From positions 1,116,001 through 1,180,000 of the forward strand of contig NZ_JAUSVO010000001.1 of the NCBI RefSeq assembly GCF_030814715.1: 64,000 bases of DNA, written 5' to 3'. The position numbers were made by a program, and so were the translations under genes. The notes under the pieces are model-generated. The model was not told the DNA's origin. It saw nothing but the letters and a program-made list of their open reading frames with translations, and did not search any database. Shown here piece by piece: positions 24,456 through 33,271 of the stretch. Source of the DNA: Kaistia dalseonensis. Its GTDB lineage: Bacteria; Pseudomonadota; Alphaproteobacteria; Rhizobiales; Kaistiaceae. The first letter of the stretch is position 1; the number at the start of each line of letters is the position of its first letter.

Positions 24456-24612
24456 GTCAATCTATCCCCTCGCACCATCGGCAGGCGTCTCTATCATCAG
24501 GGATAAATTGGCTCCGCGGCGCGAAAGCGGCCCGTTCGCGGTGTTTTCAGGGCAGTTTGTTTCGAACAATTGCCGTGGAACAGTAACCGGATACAAATCA
24601 CGGATCGGCGCG

Positions 24613-24837
24613 TCAGGCCTTGCGGGAACGGCGGATCGTGGCGATCGGAACGGGCGGATTGCCGGATTTGGCCGCTATGTCGAGATCCTGCTGCTCGATC
24701 ATCGTGCGCGCAGGCTCGTCCCCGTCGAGACCGCCCAGTATGTCGCCGGGCACGCGGCGATTGGAGCGCTGGCTGCCATCTTCATAGAAAACGTCGAACA
24801 GAACGAAATCGACGCGCGGCGCGGGCTTACGGGCCAT
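24613..24837 (-). CDS. Small hypothetical protein (74 aa)
   Basis: MARKPAPRVDFVLFDVFYEDG, then SNRRVPGDILGGLDGDEPARTMIEQQDLDI and a basic tail RRSRKA. The composition is that of a real soluble protein: Asp/Glu-rich in the middle and basic at both ends. It has a proper ATG, and the space around it is otherwise empty. The pattern resembles small conserved proteins of Hyphomicrobiales with no assigned role. Could be a regulator or adaptor; nothing proves it. Confidence 0.55.
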   Translation of the reverse strand: MARKPAPRVDFVLFDVFYEDGSQRSNRRVPGDILGGLDGDEPARTMIEQQDLDIAAKSGNPPVPIATIRRSRKA

Positions 24838-25142
24838 GACGGTATCTCCGATATGGTATGGCGTCGAAACAGGTGCCGATGTGCCAGGAGCCGATCCATG
24901 AGGGATCGGTGCATGCGCGTCGTGATCGCCCCAGAAACTGCCTCATGCAGTCGGGCCGGTCGTTGCCTGTCGATCGTCGGGTGAATGAGGCGCGCTACGC
25001 GCGTGAAGCAGTCGCCCGGATATAGGTGCGATGTTCGGCCTGCGCAATTGGCGGATCGTCGCCGACCGATGTTTTTCGGGCTTCAATCGCCGGCACAAGG
25101 CGTTAAGTTCGCCGCCTGACGCTCACCTTGGAGAAAGAACCG
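24838..25142. other. Intergenic region between divergent genes
   Basis: This 305-base gap separates the 74-residue protein (minus) from mazG (plus). It holds one small hairpin, CCGATCC (24891-24897), loop ATGAG, GGATCGG (24903-24909). The mazG ribosome site GGAGAAAG lies at its right end. No gene, repeat or clear promoter is visible otherwise. Confidence 0.5.
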
Positions 25143-25970
25143 ATGCAGCCCTCGCGCCATGTCGAGCGCCTGATCGAGATCATGGCCGCGCTCCGCAATC
25201 CAGATACGGGCTGTGCCTGGGACAAGGTGCAGACCTTCGAATCGATCGCCCCCTACACGATCGAGGAGGCCTATGAGGTCGCCGATGCGATCGAGCGTGG
25301 TGACATGGTCGACCTCCAGGACGAATTGGGCGACCTCCTGTTGCAGGTCGTCTACCACGCGCGCCTTGCCGAGGAGCAAGGTTCGTTTGCCTTTGGCGAT
25401 GTCGTCATTGCCATCACGTCGAAGATGATCCGTCGCCATCCGCATGTCTTCGGCTCTGAGGAGGCCCGCAGCGCTGGCTCCGCCAAGGGGTTCTGGGAGG
25501 CGATCAAGGCTGAGGAGAAACGCCTCCGCGCCGCCCGTCGCGCCGAGGCCGGCATCGACGTTGGGTCACAGCCGAGCCTGCTCGACGATGTCCCGGCCTG
25601 CATGACGACGCTCGCCCGTGCGGTCAAGCTGCAGCGCAAGGCAGGCACGGTCGGCTTCGACTGGAACGATCCACGTGCCGTGCTGGCCAAGATCAAGGAG
25701 GAGATCGAGGAGGTCGAGGCGGAACTGGATCGGTCGGAGATCGTGGTCGACCGCGTCCAGGATGAAATCGGCGACCTTCTCTTCGCCGTCGCCAATCTGG
25801 CGCGGCATCTCGATATCGATCCCGATGCGGCACTGCGCGGCACCAACGACAAGTTCCGCCGTCGCTTCGGCCACATCGAGGCGCGCCTTGCCGAAGATGG
25901 CGCGAGCCTAGCCGACACGCCGCTGGAGCGGATGGAGGCTCTCTGGAGCGAGGCGAAGACGCGGGTCTAG
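25143..25970 (+). CDS. mazG: Nucleoside triphosphate pyrophosphohydrolase MazG
   Basis: About 275 residues from ATG 25143, which follows GGAGAAAG; an in-frame TTG at 25128 overlaps that site. It has two tandem MazG domains, each with the metal-binding EExxE and ExxD pattern: EEAYEVADAIE with DELGDLLLQVV in the first, EEIEEVEAEL with DEIGDLLFAVA in the second. Residues KMIRRHPHVFG are a family marker. It hydrolyses abnormal or surplus NTPs to NMP and pyrophosphate and can affect (p)ppGpp levels. It is convergent with the HAD gene, 11 bases apart. Confidence 0.94.
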   Translation: MQPSRHVERLIEIMAALRNPDTGCAWDKVQTFESIAPYTIEEAYEVADAIERGDMVDLQDELGDLLLQVVYHARLAEEQGSFAFGDVVIAITSKMIRRHPHVFGSEEARSAGSAKGFWEAIKAEEKRLRAARRAEAGIDVGSQPSLLDDVPACMTTLARAVKLQRKAGTVGFDWNDPRAVLAKIKEEIEEVEAELDRSEIVVDRVQDEIGDLLFAVANLARHLDIDPDAALRGTNDKFRRRFGHIEARLAEDGASLADTPLERMEALWSEAKTRV

Positions 25971-25981
25971 TGCCGGCGAGC

Positions 25982-26665
25982 CTATTGCTCAAACAGGCGC
26001 GGCCCCTGCCCGATCCAGATGCCCGCCGCATCGCTCGACGGGCTCAGCTCGTCGAAGCCCGCTATGGTGGTGTGGGGCGTATCAAGGGGTTGGATGTGCG
26101 TTGCGCTGATCACGACCACCGTGCCGCCGGAGGCCTCGGCGGCTGCGATGCCGGCGGGAGCATCCTCGAAGATCAAGCAATCGCCTATGTCATAGCCGAG
26201 CCGATCGGCAGCGAGCCGGTAGCCGTCCGGATGCGGCTTGCCGCGCGTGACGTCCTCCGCCGTGATCATCAACCGCGGCAGGGCGATGCCGGCGGCGGCG
26301 AGGCGAACCTCGGCCAAGGCGCGCGGTGCCGAGGTCACGATGGCCCAGCGCTCCGGCGGCAGGGCCGAGAGAAACGGTATCGCTCCCGGAATTGAATCGA
26401 CTCCCTCGACATCGGCCATCTCTGCTTCGGAGATCGCGGCGGCCTCCTGCTCGGCATCCACGCCGGGAAGGTCGAGGCCGCGCACCGTATCGACGGCGCG
26501 CTTGCCATGCATGGTCGGCAGGAAGGCAGCCACATCCAGGCCATGCGCGCTGGCCCATCGTGTCCAGATGCGCTCCGCCGCCGCGATCGAAGTCAGCACC
26601 GTACCGTCCATGTCGAACAGCAAAGCCGCGAAAGCGCGTCCTTCAATCAGAGATATGCCTGCCAT
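25982..26665 (-). CDS. HAD-superfamily sugar-phosphatase-like hydrolase
   Basis: About 227 residues from ATG 26665. Motif I is FDMDGTVLTS, motif II SAPRAL, motif III GKPHPDGY and motif IV FEDAPAGIAAAEASG. The cap insert is alpha-helical (subclass IA). This set matches the family of 2-deoxyglucose-6-phosphate and glycerol-1-phosphate phosphatases (YfbT/GPP type). Substrate specificity is not readable. It lies alone between mazG and hflX, on the same strand as hflX. Confidence 0.88.
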   Translation of the reverse strand: MAGISLIEGRAFAALLFDMDGTVLTSIAAAERIWTRWASAHGLDVAAFLPTMHGKRAVDTVRGLDLPGVDAEQEAAAISEAEMADVEGVDSIPGAIPFLSALPPERWAIVTSAPRALAEVRLAAAGIALPRLMITAEDVTRGKPHPDGYRLAADRLGYDIGDCLIFEDAPAGIAAAEASGGTVVVISATHIQPLDTPHTTIAGFDELSPSSDAAGIWIGQGPRLFEQ

Positions 26666-26764
26666 GACCGATGGTGCCTTCTTCGCTCGTATGGTTTCAC
26701 GCGCGCAGGGCACATGGCTGAGCAGAGCCGCGCGCGTGGCTGGTCGACAAGACGGACGACCGTT

Positions 26765-28156
26765 TCAGGAGAGTGCCACCGCCTTCGGGAAATCCCGATG
26801 GAAGGCCTGCTCGTGCTGCGGGGGAACGCGGACGGAGGCAATGGTGCGGCCGTCCTCTTCATCCGCGCGCGACAGCACCTCGCCGAGCTCGTAGAGCCGG
26901 TGCAGTTTCGAGAGATCGGCGCCTTCGAGCGAAACCTCAAAGACGAGCCGGTCCTCGTTCAGCCGATCCTCGATCAGTTTCAGCAGCGCCGGGATGCCCT
27001 CACCTGTCAGCGCCGAAATCGGAATGATCGCCGGCCGGTCCTTTTCCGCACGCAGCCTGTCCATCGGCCGTGCATCCGGCGGCAGAAGGTCGATCTTGTT
27101 CCAGACCTCGACGATCCGGTCGGAATTGCTGGTGTCGACGCCGAGTTGCTCCAGCACGCTGATGACGTCGCGCGCCTGCGCTTCGCTGTCCTCATGCGCG
27201 ATATCGCGGACATGGAGGATCAGCGATGCCTCGATCACCTCTTCCAGCGTGGCGCGGAACGCCGCGACAAGATGGGTCGGCAGGTCTGAGATGAACCCCA
27301 CTGTGTCGGAGAGGATCACCTCGGCACCGTGCGGCAGAACGAGCCGGCGCAGGGTCGGGTCGAGCGTCGCGAACAGCAGGTCCTTGGCGAGAATGTCGGC
27401 ATGGGTCAGCGCGTTGAACAGCGTCGACTTGCCGGCATTGGTGTAGCCGACCAGCGCCACGATCGGATGTGGCACCTTGCGACGGTTCTCGCGCTGCAGG
27501 CGGCGGGTGCGCACGACGGTTTCGAGCTCGTGCTCGATGCGCGATATGCGCTCCTGCAACGCGCGCCGATCCGCCTCGATCTGCGTTTCACCGGGGCCAC
27601 CGAGGAAGCCGAAGCCACCGCGCTGGCGCTCAAGGTGGGTCCAACTACGGACGAGCCGGCTCTTCTGGTAGTTCAGATGCGCGAGCTCGACCTGCAGCGT
27701 GCCTTCGCGCGTCTGCGCGCGCTCGCCGAAGATCTCCAGGATCAGGCCGGTCCGGTCGATAACCTTCGCGTCCCAGGCTTTTTCGAGATTGCGCTGCTGC
27801 ACGGGCGACAGAACGTGATCGACGAAGACGAGGCCGGCATGTTCCGCCTTCACGCGTGCCGCGATTTCCTCGACCTTGCCGGTGCCGAAGAGCGTGGCCG
27901 GGCGCAGCGTGGAGAGCGGCACGGCCACGCCGTCGACCACGTCGAGGTCGATGGCGCGCGCAAGGCCAACCGCCTCGTCGATGCGCGCGGCCGTGCTTCG
28001 CTCCGGCGCATGCGTGTCGCCCTCGGTGCGGCGACGGCGGGTCGAACGGATCGGAACGAGAACGAGCACGCGATCAGGCACGCGCTCCTCGATGGTTTCG
28101 ACGGCAGGCGCCGCGATCCCTTCGGCCTCTTCAGGTGATTCGATGATGTTGTTCAA
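26765..28156 (-). CDS. hflX: GTPase HflX
   Basis: A 463-residue ribosome-associated GTPase that rescues or splits stalled 70S ribosomes. The N-terminal HflX domain has TLFGTGKVEEI and FVDHVLSPVQQRNLE. Next come the helical linker with SWTHLERQRGGFGFLGGPGE, then the G domain: G1 GYTNAGKST, G3 SDTVGFI, G4 NKID, G5 SALTG. The apparent start is TTG 28156, which directly follows the hfq stop (TGA-TTG), with GGAG a few bases before it. Tight coupling to hfq is the normal alphaproteobacterial arrangement. Confidence 0.94.
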   Translation of the reverse strand: MNNIIESPEEAEGIAAPAVETIEERVPDRVLVLVPIRSTRRRRTEGDTHAPERSTAARIDEAVGLARAIDLDVVDGVAVPLSTLRPATLFGTGKVEEIAARVKAEHAGLVFVDHVLSPVQQRNLEKAWDAKVIDRTGLILEIFGERAQTREGTLQVELAHLNYQKSRLVRSWTHLERQRGGFGFLGGPGETQIEADRRALQERISRIEHELETVVRTRRLQRENRRKVPHPIVALVGYTNAGKSTLFNALTHADILAKDLLFATLDPTLRRLVLPHGAEVILSDTVGFISDLPTHLVAAFRATLEEVIEASLILHVRDIAHEDSEAQARDVISVLEQLGVDTSNSDRIVEVWNKIDLLPPDARPMDRLRAEKDRPAIIPISALTGEGIPALLKLIEDRLNEDRLVFEVSLEGADLSKLHRLYELGEVLSRADEEDGRTIASVRVPPQHEQAFHRDFPKAVALS

Positions 28157-28411
28157 TCAGGCTCCAGACCGATCGCCCTCTTCGCCCGGCTCGAAGAGCT
28201 GGACGGGAGCACCCGGCATGATGGTTGAGATGGCATGCTTATAGACGAGCTGCGAATGCCCATCGCGACGCAGAAGGACGCAGAAATTGTCGAACCAGGT
28301 CACGATTCCTTGCAGTTTCACGCCATTGACCAGGAAGATGGTCAGCGGAATCTTGCTCTTGCGGACGTGGTTCAGAAAAGTGTCTTGGAGATTTTGTGCG
28401 CGGTCAGCCAT
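28157..28411 (-). CDS. hfq: RNA chaperone Hfq
   Basis: An 84-residue Sm-like protein. Sm1 is [27 protein letters not shown] with the proximal-face Gln8, and Sm2 is [14 protein letters not shown] with the YKHA motif. A short acidic tail ([11 protein letters not shown]) follows. Hfq anneals small RNAs to mRNAs and, in rhizobia, is needed for nitrogen-fixation control. Its leader (28412-28561) has a short hairpin, GGGAC-ATGC-GTCCC at 28440-28453, just upstream of the gene. Confidence 0.96.
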   Translation of the reverse strand: MADRAQNLQDTFLNHVRKSKIPLTIFLVNGVKLQGIVTWFDNFCVLLRRDGHSQLVYKHAISTIMPGAPVQLFEPGEEGDRSGA

Positions 28412-28561
28412 TCTTGTCTCTCATGCTTTGACCTTGTTGGGGACATGCGTCCCGACGGGCGGCTGGTTCCGACCCTTGATATTAGTTTGCCCGGTTAATG
28501 GCTGCACGTCACCCAAGAAATGTGCCGCGACCCGTTTTGAACGCTGATCGTGCTCTTCCGG

Positions 28562-29440
28562 TCAGCGCCCGCGGGACCATATCGGCGCCTGCGCCGCAAA
28601 ATCATGGAAGCGCTGCCGCAACTGCGTCGCGACAATGCCGGGCGCCCCATTTGCGACCGGGGCTCCATCGATCTGCACGACGGGCATGACGAGCGTCGTC
28701 GCGGCCGTGATGAAGGCCTCTCGTGCCGTCTTTGCCTCTTCGAGGCTGAACGCCCGTTCCTCGACGTTCAATCCGTCCGCCGCTGCCAGATCGAGAATGA
28801 CCGAGCGGGTGATGCCGCGCAGAATGCCGCTCTCGGCCGGACGCGTGACGATGACGCCGTCCTTCGTCACGATCCAGGCGTTGGTCGACGATCCCTCGGT
28901 CACATTGCCATCGGCATCGACAAACCAGGCCTCATAGGCGCCGGCCTCCTTGGCGGCCTGCTTGGCGAGAACGTTCGGCAGCAGGCCGACCGTCTTGATG
29001 TCGACCCGATCCCAGCGATTCTCGGGAACGGTGATGACCGCGACACCCTTCTCGGCGCGCGCATCGCTCGCGGATCGCGAGGCCGAGCGCGATGTCACGA
29101 CCAGCGAAGACGGGGTGCCGGGCGCCGGGAAGAGATGATTGCGCGGGGCGACCCCGCGAGTGACCTGAAGGTAGACGAGCCCGTCGCGCACCATGTTGCG
29201 CCGGACCACTTCACGTAGCACCACACCGAGCGCCGACAATGGCATCGGCAGGTCGATGCGCAGTTCCGCCAGCGAGCGCTCAAGGCGCGCCATGTGCCGC
29301 TCTTCGTCGATCAGGCGACCACTGCGGACCTCACAGACCTCATAGACTCCATCAGCGAACTGATAGCCGCGATCCTCGATATGGATGGCTGCATCGGCAT
29401 GGCGGATATAGCGGCCGTTGACATAGGCAAAGCGCGACAT
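28562..29440 (-). CDS. dat: D-amino-acid transaminase (class IV)
   Basis: A 292-residue PLP enzyme of fold type IV. The N-terminus (YVNGRYIRHADAAIHIEDRGYQFADGVYEV) matches DAAT. The PLP Lys is K149 in DIKTVGLLPN. The cofactor-phosphate region is EGSSTNAWIV, and SGILRGITR follows. It interconverts D-amino acids and 2-oxoacids, supplying D-Glu or D-Ala for the wall. Its place between ntrX and hfq is conserved in this order. Class IV members are easily confused with branched-chain transaminase or aminodeoxychorismate lyase; context favours DAAT. Confidence 0.88.
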   Translation of the reverse strand: MSRFAYVNGRYIRHADAAIHIEDRGYQFADGVYEVCEVRSGRLIDEERHMARLERSLAELRIDLPMPLSALGVVLREVVRRNMVRDGLVYLQVTRGVAPRNHLFPAPGTPSSLVVTSRSASRSASDARAEKGVAVITVPENRWDRVDIKTVGLLPNVLAKQAAKEAGAYEAWFVDADGNVTEGSSTNAWIVTKDGVIVTRPAESGILRGITRSVILDLAAADGLNVEERAFSLEEAKTAREAFITAATTLVMPVVQIDGAPVANGAPGIVATQLRQRFHDFAAQAPIWSRGR

Positions 29441-29496
29441 GGAGGGCGTTCTCGAGGGGGAGGATTGAAGGAACTATGGCGAGCCGGTCGCCGGCG

Positions 29497-30861
29497 TCAA
29501 CCGACGCCGAGCGACTTCAGCTTGCGATGCAGCGCCGAGCGCTCCATGCCGACGAATTCGGCCGTCCGCGAAATATTGCCGCCGAAGCGGTTGACCTGCG
29601 CGGTAAGATATTCGCGCTCGAAGATCTCGCGCGCATCGCGCAGCGGCAGCGACATCAGATGCTCACCACCACGGTTCGGCGTCGTCGGCAGCATCTCGCC
29701 CACTTCCGGCGGCAGCATGTCGGCGCTGATCGCCTGGCTCTCGTCGCCGCGCGCCAGAATGAGCAGACGTTCGATATTGTTGCGGAGCTGGCGGATATTG
29801 CCGGGCCAATCATGCGCCTGGAGCACGGCCAGCGCATCCTCCCCGACCTGGCGCACGGGCAGGCCGGTCGAGCGCGAGATCTGCTCGATGAAATGGTTGA
29901 CGAGTTCCGGCACGTCGTCGCGGCGCTCCGCCAGCGCCGGCACGCGCAGCGGCACGACCGACAGGCGATGGAACAGATCCTCGCGGAACGTTCCCTCCTG
30001 GATTTCACGTTCCAGATCGCGCGCCGTGGACGAGATGATGCGGACATCGACACTGACGCGGGTGGCCCCGCCAACGCGCTGGAACGTCTGGTCGATCAGC
30101 ACGCGCAGGATCTTGCCCTGTGTTTCGCGCGGCATGTCAGCGACTTCATCGAGATAGAGCGTGCCGCCATGGGCCTCTTCGAGCGCGCCGACCTTCCGCG
30201 CCGAGCCACCGCCATTCTCCGTGCCGAACAATTCGTGTTCCATCCGGTCCGGCGTGATCGCGGCCGCGTTCAGAACGATGAAGGGGCCAGCCGAACGATG
30301 CGAGGCGTCATGGATCGCCCGCGCCACCGTCTCCTTGCCGGCACCCGAGGGGCCGGAGATCATGATGCGGCTGTTGGTCGGCGCCACGCGGTCGATCGTC
30401 TGGCGCAGATGGTTCATCGCGATCGACGAGCCGACCAGCGCGTTGGAATTGCCCTGCTTCTCGCGCAGGTCGCGCAGTTCGCGACGGAGCTTCGAGGCTT
30501 CGAGCGCACGCTCGGCGATCAGCACCAGCCGGTCGGCCTTGAACGGCTTCTCGATATAGTCATACGCGCCGCGCTTGATGGCGGAGACGGCTGTCTCGAT
30601 GTTGCCGTGGCCAGAGATCATCACCACGGGCAGGTCTGGATGCTGCGCCTTGATCATGTCGAGCAGCGTGAGGCCGTCGATCCTGCTGCCGGTCAACCAT
30701 ATGTCGAGGAAGACGAGCGTCGGCCGCCGCTTGGCGATTTCGGCCAACGCCGTATCGGTATCGCCGGCCGTCCGCGTGCCGTGACCTTCGTCTTCGAGAA
30801 TGCCCGCCACGAGACCGCGAATATCGGCTTCGTCGTCAATGATCAGAATATCGGACGCCAT
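29497..30861 (-). CDS. ntrX: Nitrogen/redox response regulator NtrX
   Basis: A 454-residue NtrC-family regulator. The receiver domain has phospho-acceptor Asp in LVFLDIWLTG. The AAA+ domain has Walker A GPSGAGKET and Walker B GTLYLDEVAD. A C-terminal Fis-type helix-turn-helix (GGNISRTAEFVGMERSALHRKLKSLGV) follows. The sigma54-contact loop GAFTGA is absent: the site reads ELFGTENGGGSARKVG. It is therefore unlikely to open sigma54 promoters and probably acts with sigma70 RNA polymerase, as described for other alphaproteobacterial NtrX. Encoded after its kinase NtrY. Confidence 0.94.
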   Translation of the reverse strand: MASDILIIDDEADIRGLVAGILEDEGHGTRTAGDTDTALAEIAKRRPTLVFLDIWLTGSRIDGLTLLDMIKAQHPDLPVVMISGHGNIETAVSAIKRGAYDYIEKPFKADRLVLIAERALEASKLRRELRDLREKQGNSNALVGSSIAMNHLRQTIDRVAPTNSRIMISGPSGAGKETVARAIHDASHRSAGPFIVLNAAAITPDRMEHELFGTENGGGSARKVGALEEAHGGTLYLDEVADMPRETQGKILRVLIDQTFQRVGGATRVSVDVRIISSTARDLEREIQEGTFREDLFHRLSVVPLRVPALAERRDDVPELVNHFIEQISRSTGLPVRQVGEDALAVLQAHDWPGNIRQLRNNIERLLILARGDESQAISADMLPPEVGEMLPTTPNRGGEHLMSLPLRDAREIFEREYLTAQVNRFGGNISRTAEFVGMERSALHRKLKSLGVG

Positions 30862-30876
30862 GATTTCTCGTCTTTG

Positions 30877-33141
30877 TCAGGCTTGTGGTGAATTCACAGG
30901 AGCGTCGCCGTCGCGTCGCGCCGAATGAGGAAGCGTGATGCGCACCATCGCGCCGCGGCCGCCATGGGCGACCTCCGGCGAATCGAGCAGCTCGATATGG
31001 CCGCCATGCTCCTCGACGATCTTGGTGACGATCGCGAGGCCGAGGCCGGTGCCCTTCTCGCGCGTCGTCATATAGGGCTCCAGCAGGCGATGACGATTCT
31101 CGACCGGCAGCCCTATGCCGGTGTCGATCACCTCGACAATGTTGTTCTCACCCTCGACCCGGCCTCGCACCGTGATCTTGGGCGTGCCCCGCTCGGCGAC
31201 ATCAAGGGCCGTGATCGCCTCGCTGGCGTTCTTCACCAGATTGGTGAAGACCTGCGAGATCAGCCGTGGATCGAAACGGCCCATCATCGGCTCCTCCGGC
31301 ATGTCGATCTCAAAGGCGATGTCGGGGTGGGCGACTTCCATCAGGAAGACGGCCTCGCGCGCCGCCTCGCCGATATTGCGTTCCTCGAAGGCCGGTTTCG
31401 GCATGCGGGCGAAGGAGGAGAACTCGTCGACCATGCGCCCGATATCGCCGACCTGGCGGATGATGGTGTCGGTGCACTGGTCGAAGACCTCGCGGCCTTC
31501 GGTGATGTTCTTGCCGAAGCGCCGCTTGAGCCGCTCGGCCGAAAGCTGGATCGGCGTCAGCGGGTTCTTGATTTCATGTGCAATGCGCCGCGCGACATCG
31601 GCCCAGGCGGAGCTGCGCTGCGCCGTCACCAGATCCGTGATGTCGTCGAGCGTGATGACATAGCCGTGCTGGGCCGTATCGGATTCCTCGGTCGTGACGC
31701 GGACATTGATGGCGCGTTCGCGGCCGGCGCGAACGATCGAAACCTGATCGCGATGCTCTGGCCGATAGCTGTCGTTGAGCGCCGCCTCGACCGTATGGCG
31801 CAGTTCGGGCGCAACTTCGACGATCGGCTTGCCCAGCACATCGCTCGCCGTATTGGCCAGCAGGCGCAGCGCGCCGCGATTGGCGATCGTGACGACACCG
31901 GTTGCATCGGTACCCACCACGCCCGCGCTGACGCCCGCCAGCACGGCCTCGGAGAAACGGCGGCGCGCATCGATCTGCTCGCTCGCCGCCACGATCTCGG
32001 CCCGCTGGGTCCGGAGCTCAGCCGCCATGGTGTTGAAGGTCGCGCCCAGGGCGCCGAGATCGCCATCGGCGCTGCGGAACGGCACCGTCACTTCGAGATT
32101 GCCCCGACCGATCTCGTCGGCCGCATCGATCAATTGCCGGATGGGCGCGACCAGCCGGTTCGCAAAGCCGATGCCGAGCCAGATCGCCGAGAGCAGCACC
32201 ACGAGCGCGAGGCCGAGATAGAGCAGGCCGAACGCGATCTGTGCGCCGAGCCGGCTCGCAGCGAGATTGCTGTACTCCGCCACACTCGCCGACGTCTCGG
32301 CGATGTAGCGCATGACCTTCGGATCGATCTCGCGGGCGATGTAGAGATAGACGTCGACGTAATTGTCGAGCTTGGCGACCGCGCCGACCACATTGGTGAT
32401 ACCGGGCGCGATCAGGATCGGCTCGCCGCTGCTCTTGGCGGCTCGCTCCAGCGCATCCTTGGGCGGGGGCGGGAAATTGGTCGAGAACTGATATTCGGCC
32501 TGCGCCAGCATGGTGCCGTCGGGCTTGACCAGATAGACGCCCGGCACGCCGCGCAGCGCCGCGATCGAGTTCATGAAATTCTGGAATCGGTCAGGGCTTT
32601 CGGCCAGCAGCGGCTGTGCGCGCTCGAAATCACCCTTCAAGCCGAGAATGTCGCCCTTGAGCGTGCGCGCATGTTCGTCGGCATAGGCTTGCGCGATCGA
32701 GAGCGAGGTATCGATGATGGCGCGCGTGCGTTGCGAGAACCAATGGTCCAGGCCCCGATTGAGGGTCACGCTGGCGACGACAGCCACGACGATCGCCGGC
32801 ACGATCGCGACGATGCTGAAGAGACCGACAATGCGGATATGCAGGCGTGCCGCCGCACGGCCGCGCTTGCGCGCCCGGATCAGCATGGCGATCTCGAGCG
32901 CCGTCTCGCCGATCAGCAGCGCCGTCAGCACGCCATTGATGCCGAGCGCCCAGAGCACGACCGAATCGGTCGGCTCGACCGGCGTCAGACCCATCAGAAC
33001 GAAAAAGCTGATGCAGGCACAGGATAGCGCGAGCACCACGGTGACATAGCCCGCACCACGCACGGTCAGCCGCCGTTTCGCGGGCTTGTGCGGCGCGGGT
33101 GGGACGTATTCCGTGCGATGGGCGTCGGCGATCGCGGTCAT
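30877..33141 (-). CDS. ntrY: Sensor histidine kinase NtrY
   Basis: A 754-residue membrane kinase. Three hydrophobic helices at the N-terminus (about 30-120) and one more near residue 300 enclose a periplasmic loop. A HAMP domain (LVAPIRQLIDAADEIGRGN), a PAS domain, and HisKA with the phospho-His in [16 protein letters not shown] follow. The HATPase ends in N box NLVKNASEA, DTGIGLP and EKGTGLGLAI. It is the partner of NtrX, 15 bases downstream, and is linked to nitrogen and redox sensing. Four coupled ntr genes follow dusB. Confidence 0.95.
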   Translation of the reverse strand: MTAIADAHRTEYVPPAPHKPAKRRLTVRGAGYVTVVLALSCACISFFVLMGLTPVEPTDSVVLWALGINGVLTALLIGETALEIAMLIRARKRGRAAARLHIRIVGLFSIVAIVPAIVVAVVASVTLNRGLDHWFSQRTRAIIDTSLSIAQAYADEHARTLKGDILGLKGDFERAQPLLAESPDRFQNFMNSIAALRGVPGVYLVKPDGTMLAQAEYQFSTNFPPPPKDALERAAKSSGEPILIAPGITNVVGAVAKLDNYVDVYLYIAREIDPKVMRYIAETSASVAEYSNLAASRLGAQIAFGLLYLGLALVVLLSAIWLGIGFANRLVAPIRQLIDAADEIGRGNLEVTVPFRSADGDLGALGATFNTMAAELRTQRAEIVAASEQIDARRRFSEAVLAGVSAGVVGTDATGVVTIANRGALRLLANTASDVLGKPIVEVAPELRHTVEAALNDSYRPEHRDQVSIVRAGRERAINVRVTTEESDTAQHGYVITLDDITDLVTAQRSSAWADVARRIAHEIKNPLTPIQLSAERLKRRFGKNITEGREVFDQCTDTIIRQVGDIGRMVDEFSSFARMPKPAFEERNIGEAAREAVFLMEVAHPDIAFEIDMPEEPMMGRFDPRLISQVFTNLVKNASEAITALDVAERGTPKITVRGRVEGENNIVEVIDTGIGLPVENRHRLLEPYMTTREKGTGLGLAIVTKIVEEHGGHIELLDSPEVAHGGRGAMVRITLPHSARRDGDAPVNSPQA

Positions 33142-33271
33142 GTCGCGACACCGTCACGCTGTCGTTGCAGCATGCTCGACTCTGGTCCGAATCCTATCAT
33201 GGCTCGGACACTGAGACCGAATTGCAACAGCAATGTGGCGGACCGGCAACAGCCGATCCGGGTAAGGCAAC

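Noticed and set aside
30925-33027. 700-residue open frame on the plus strand opposite ntrY
   Set aside because: Same reason: antisense of a well-defined kinase, with low-complexity Arg/Asp/His composition and no ribosome site.
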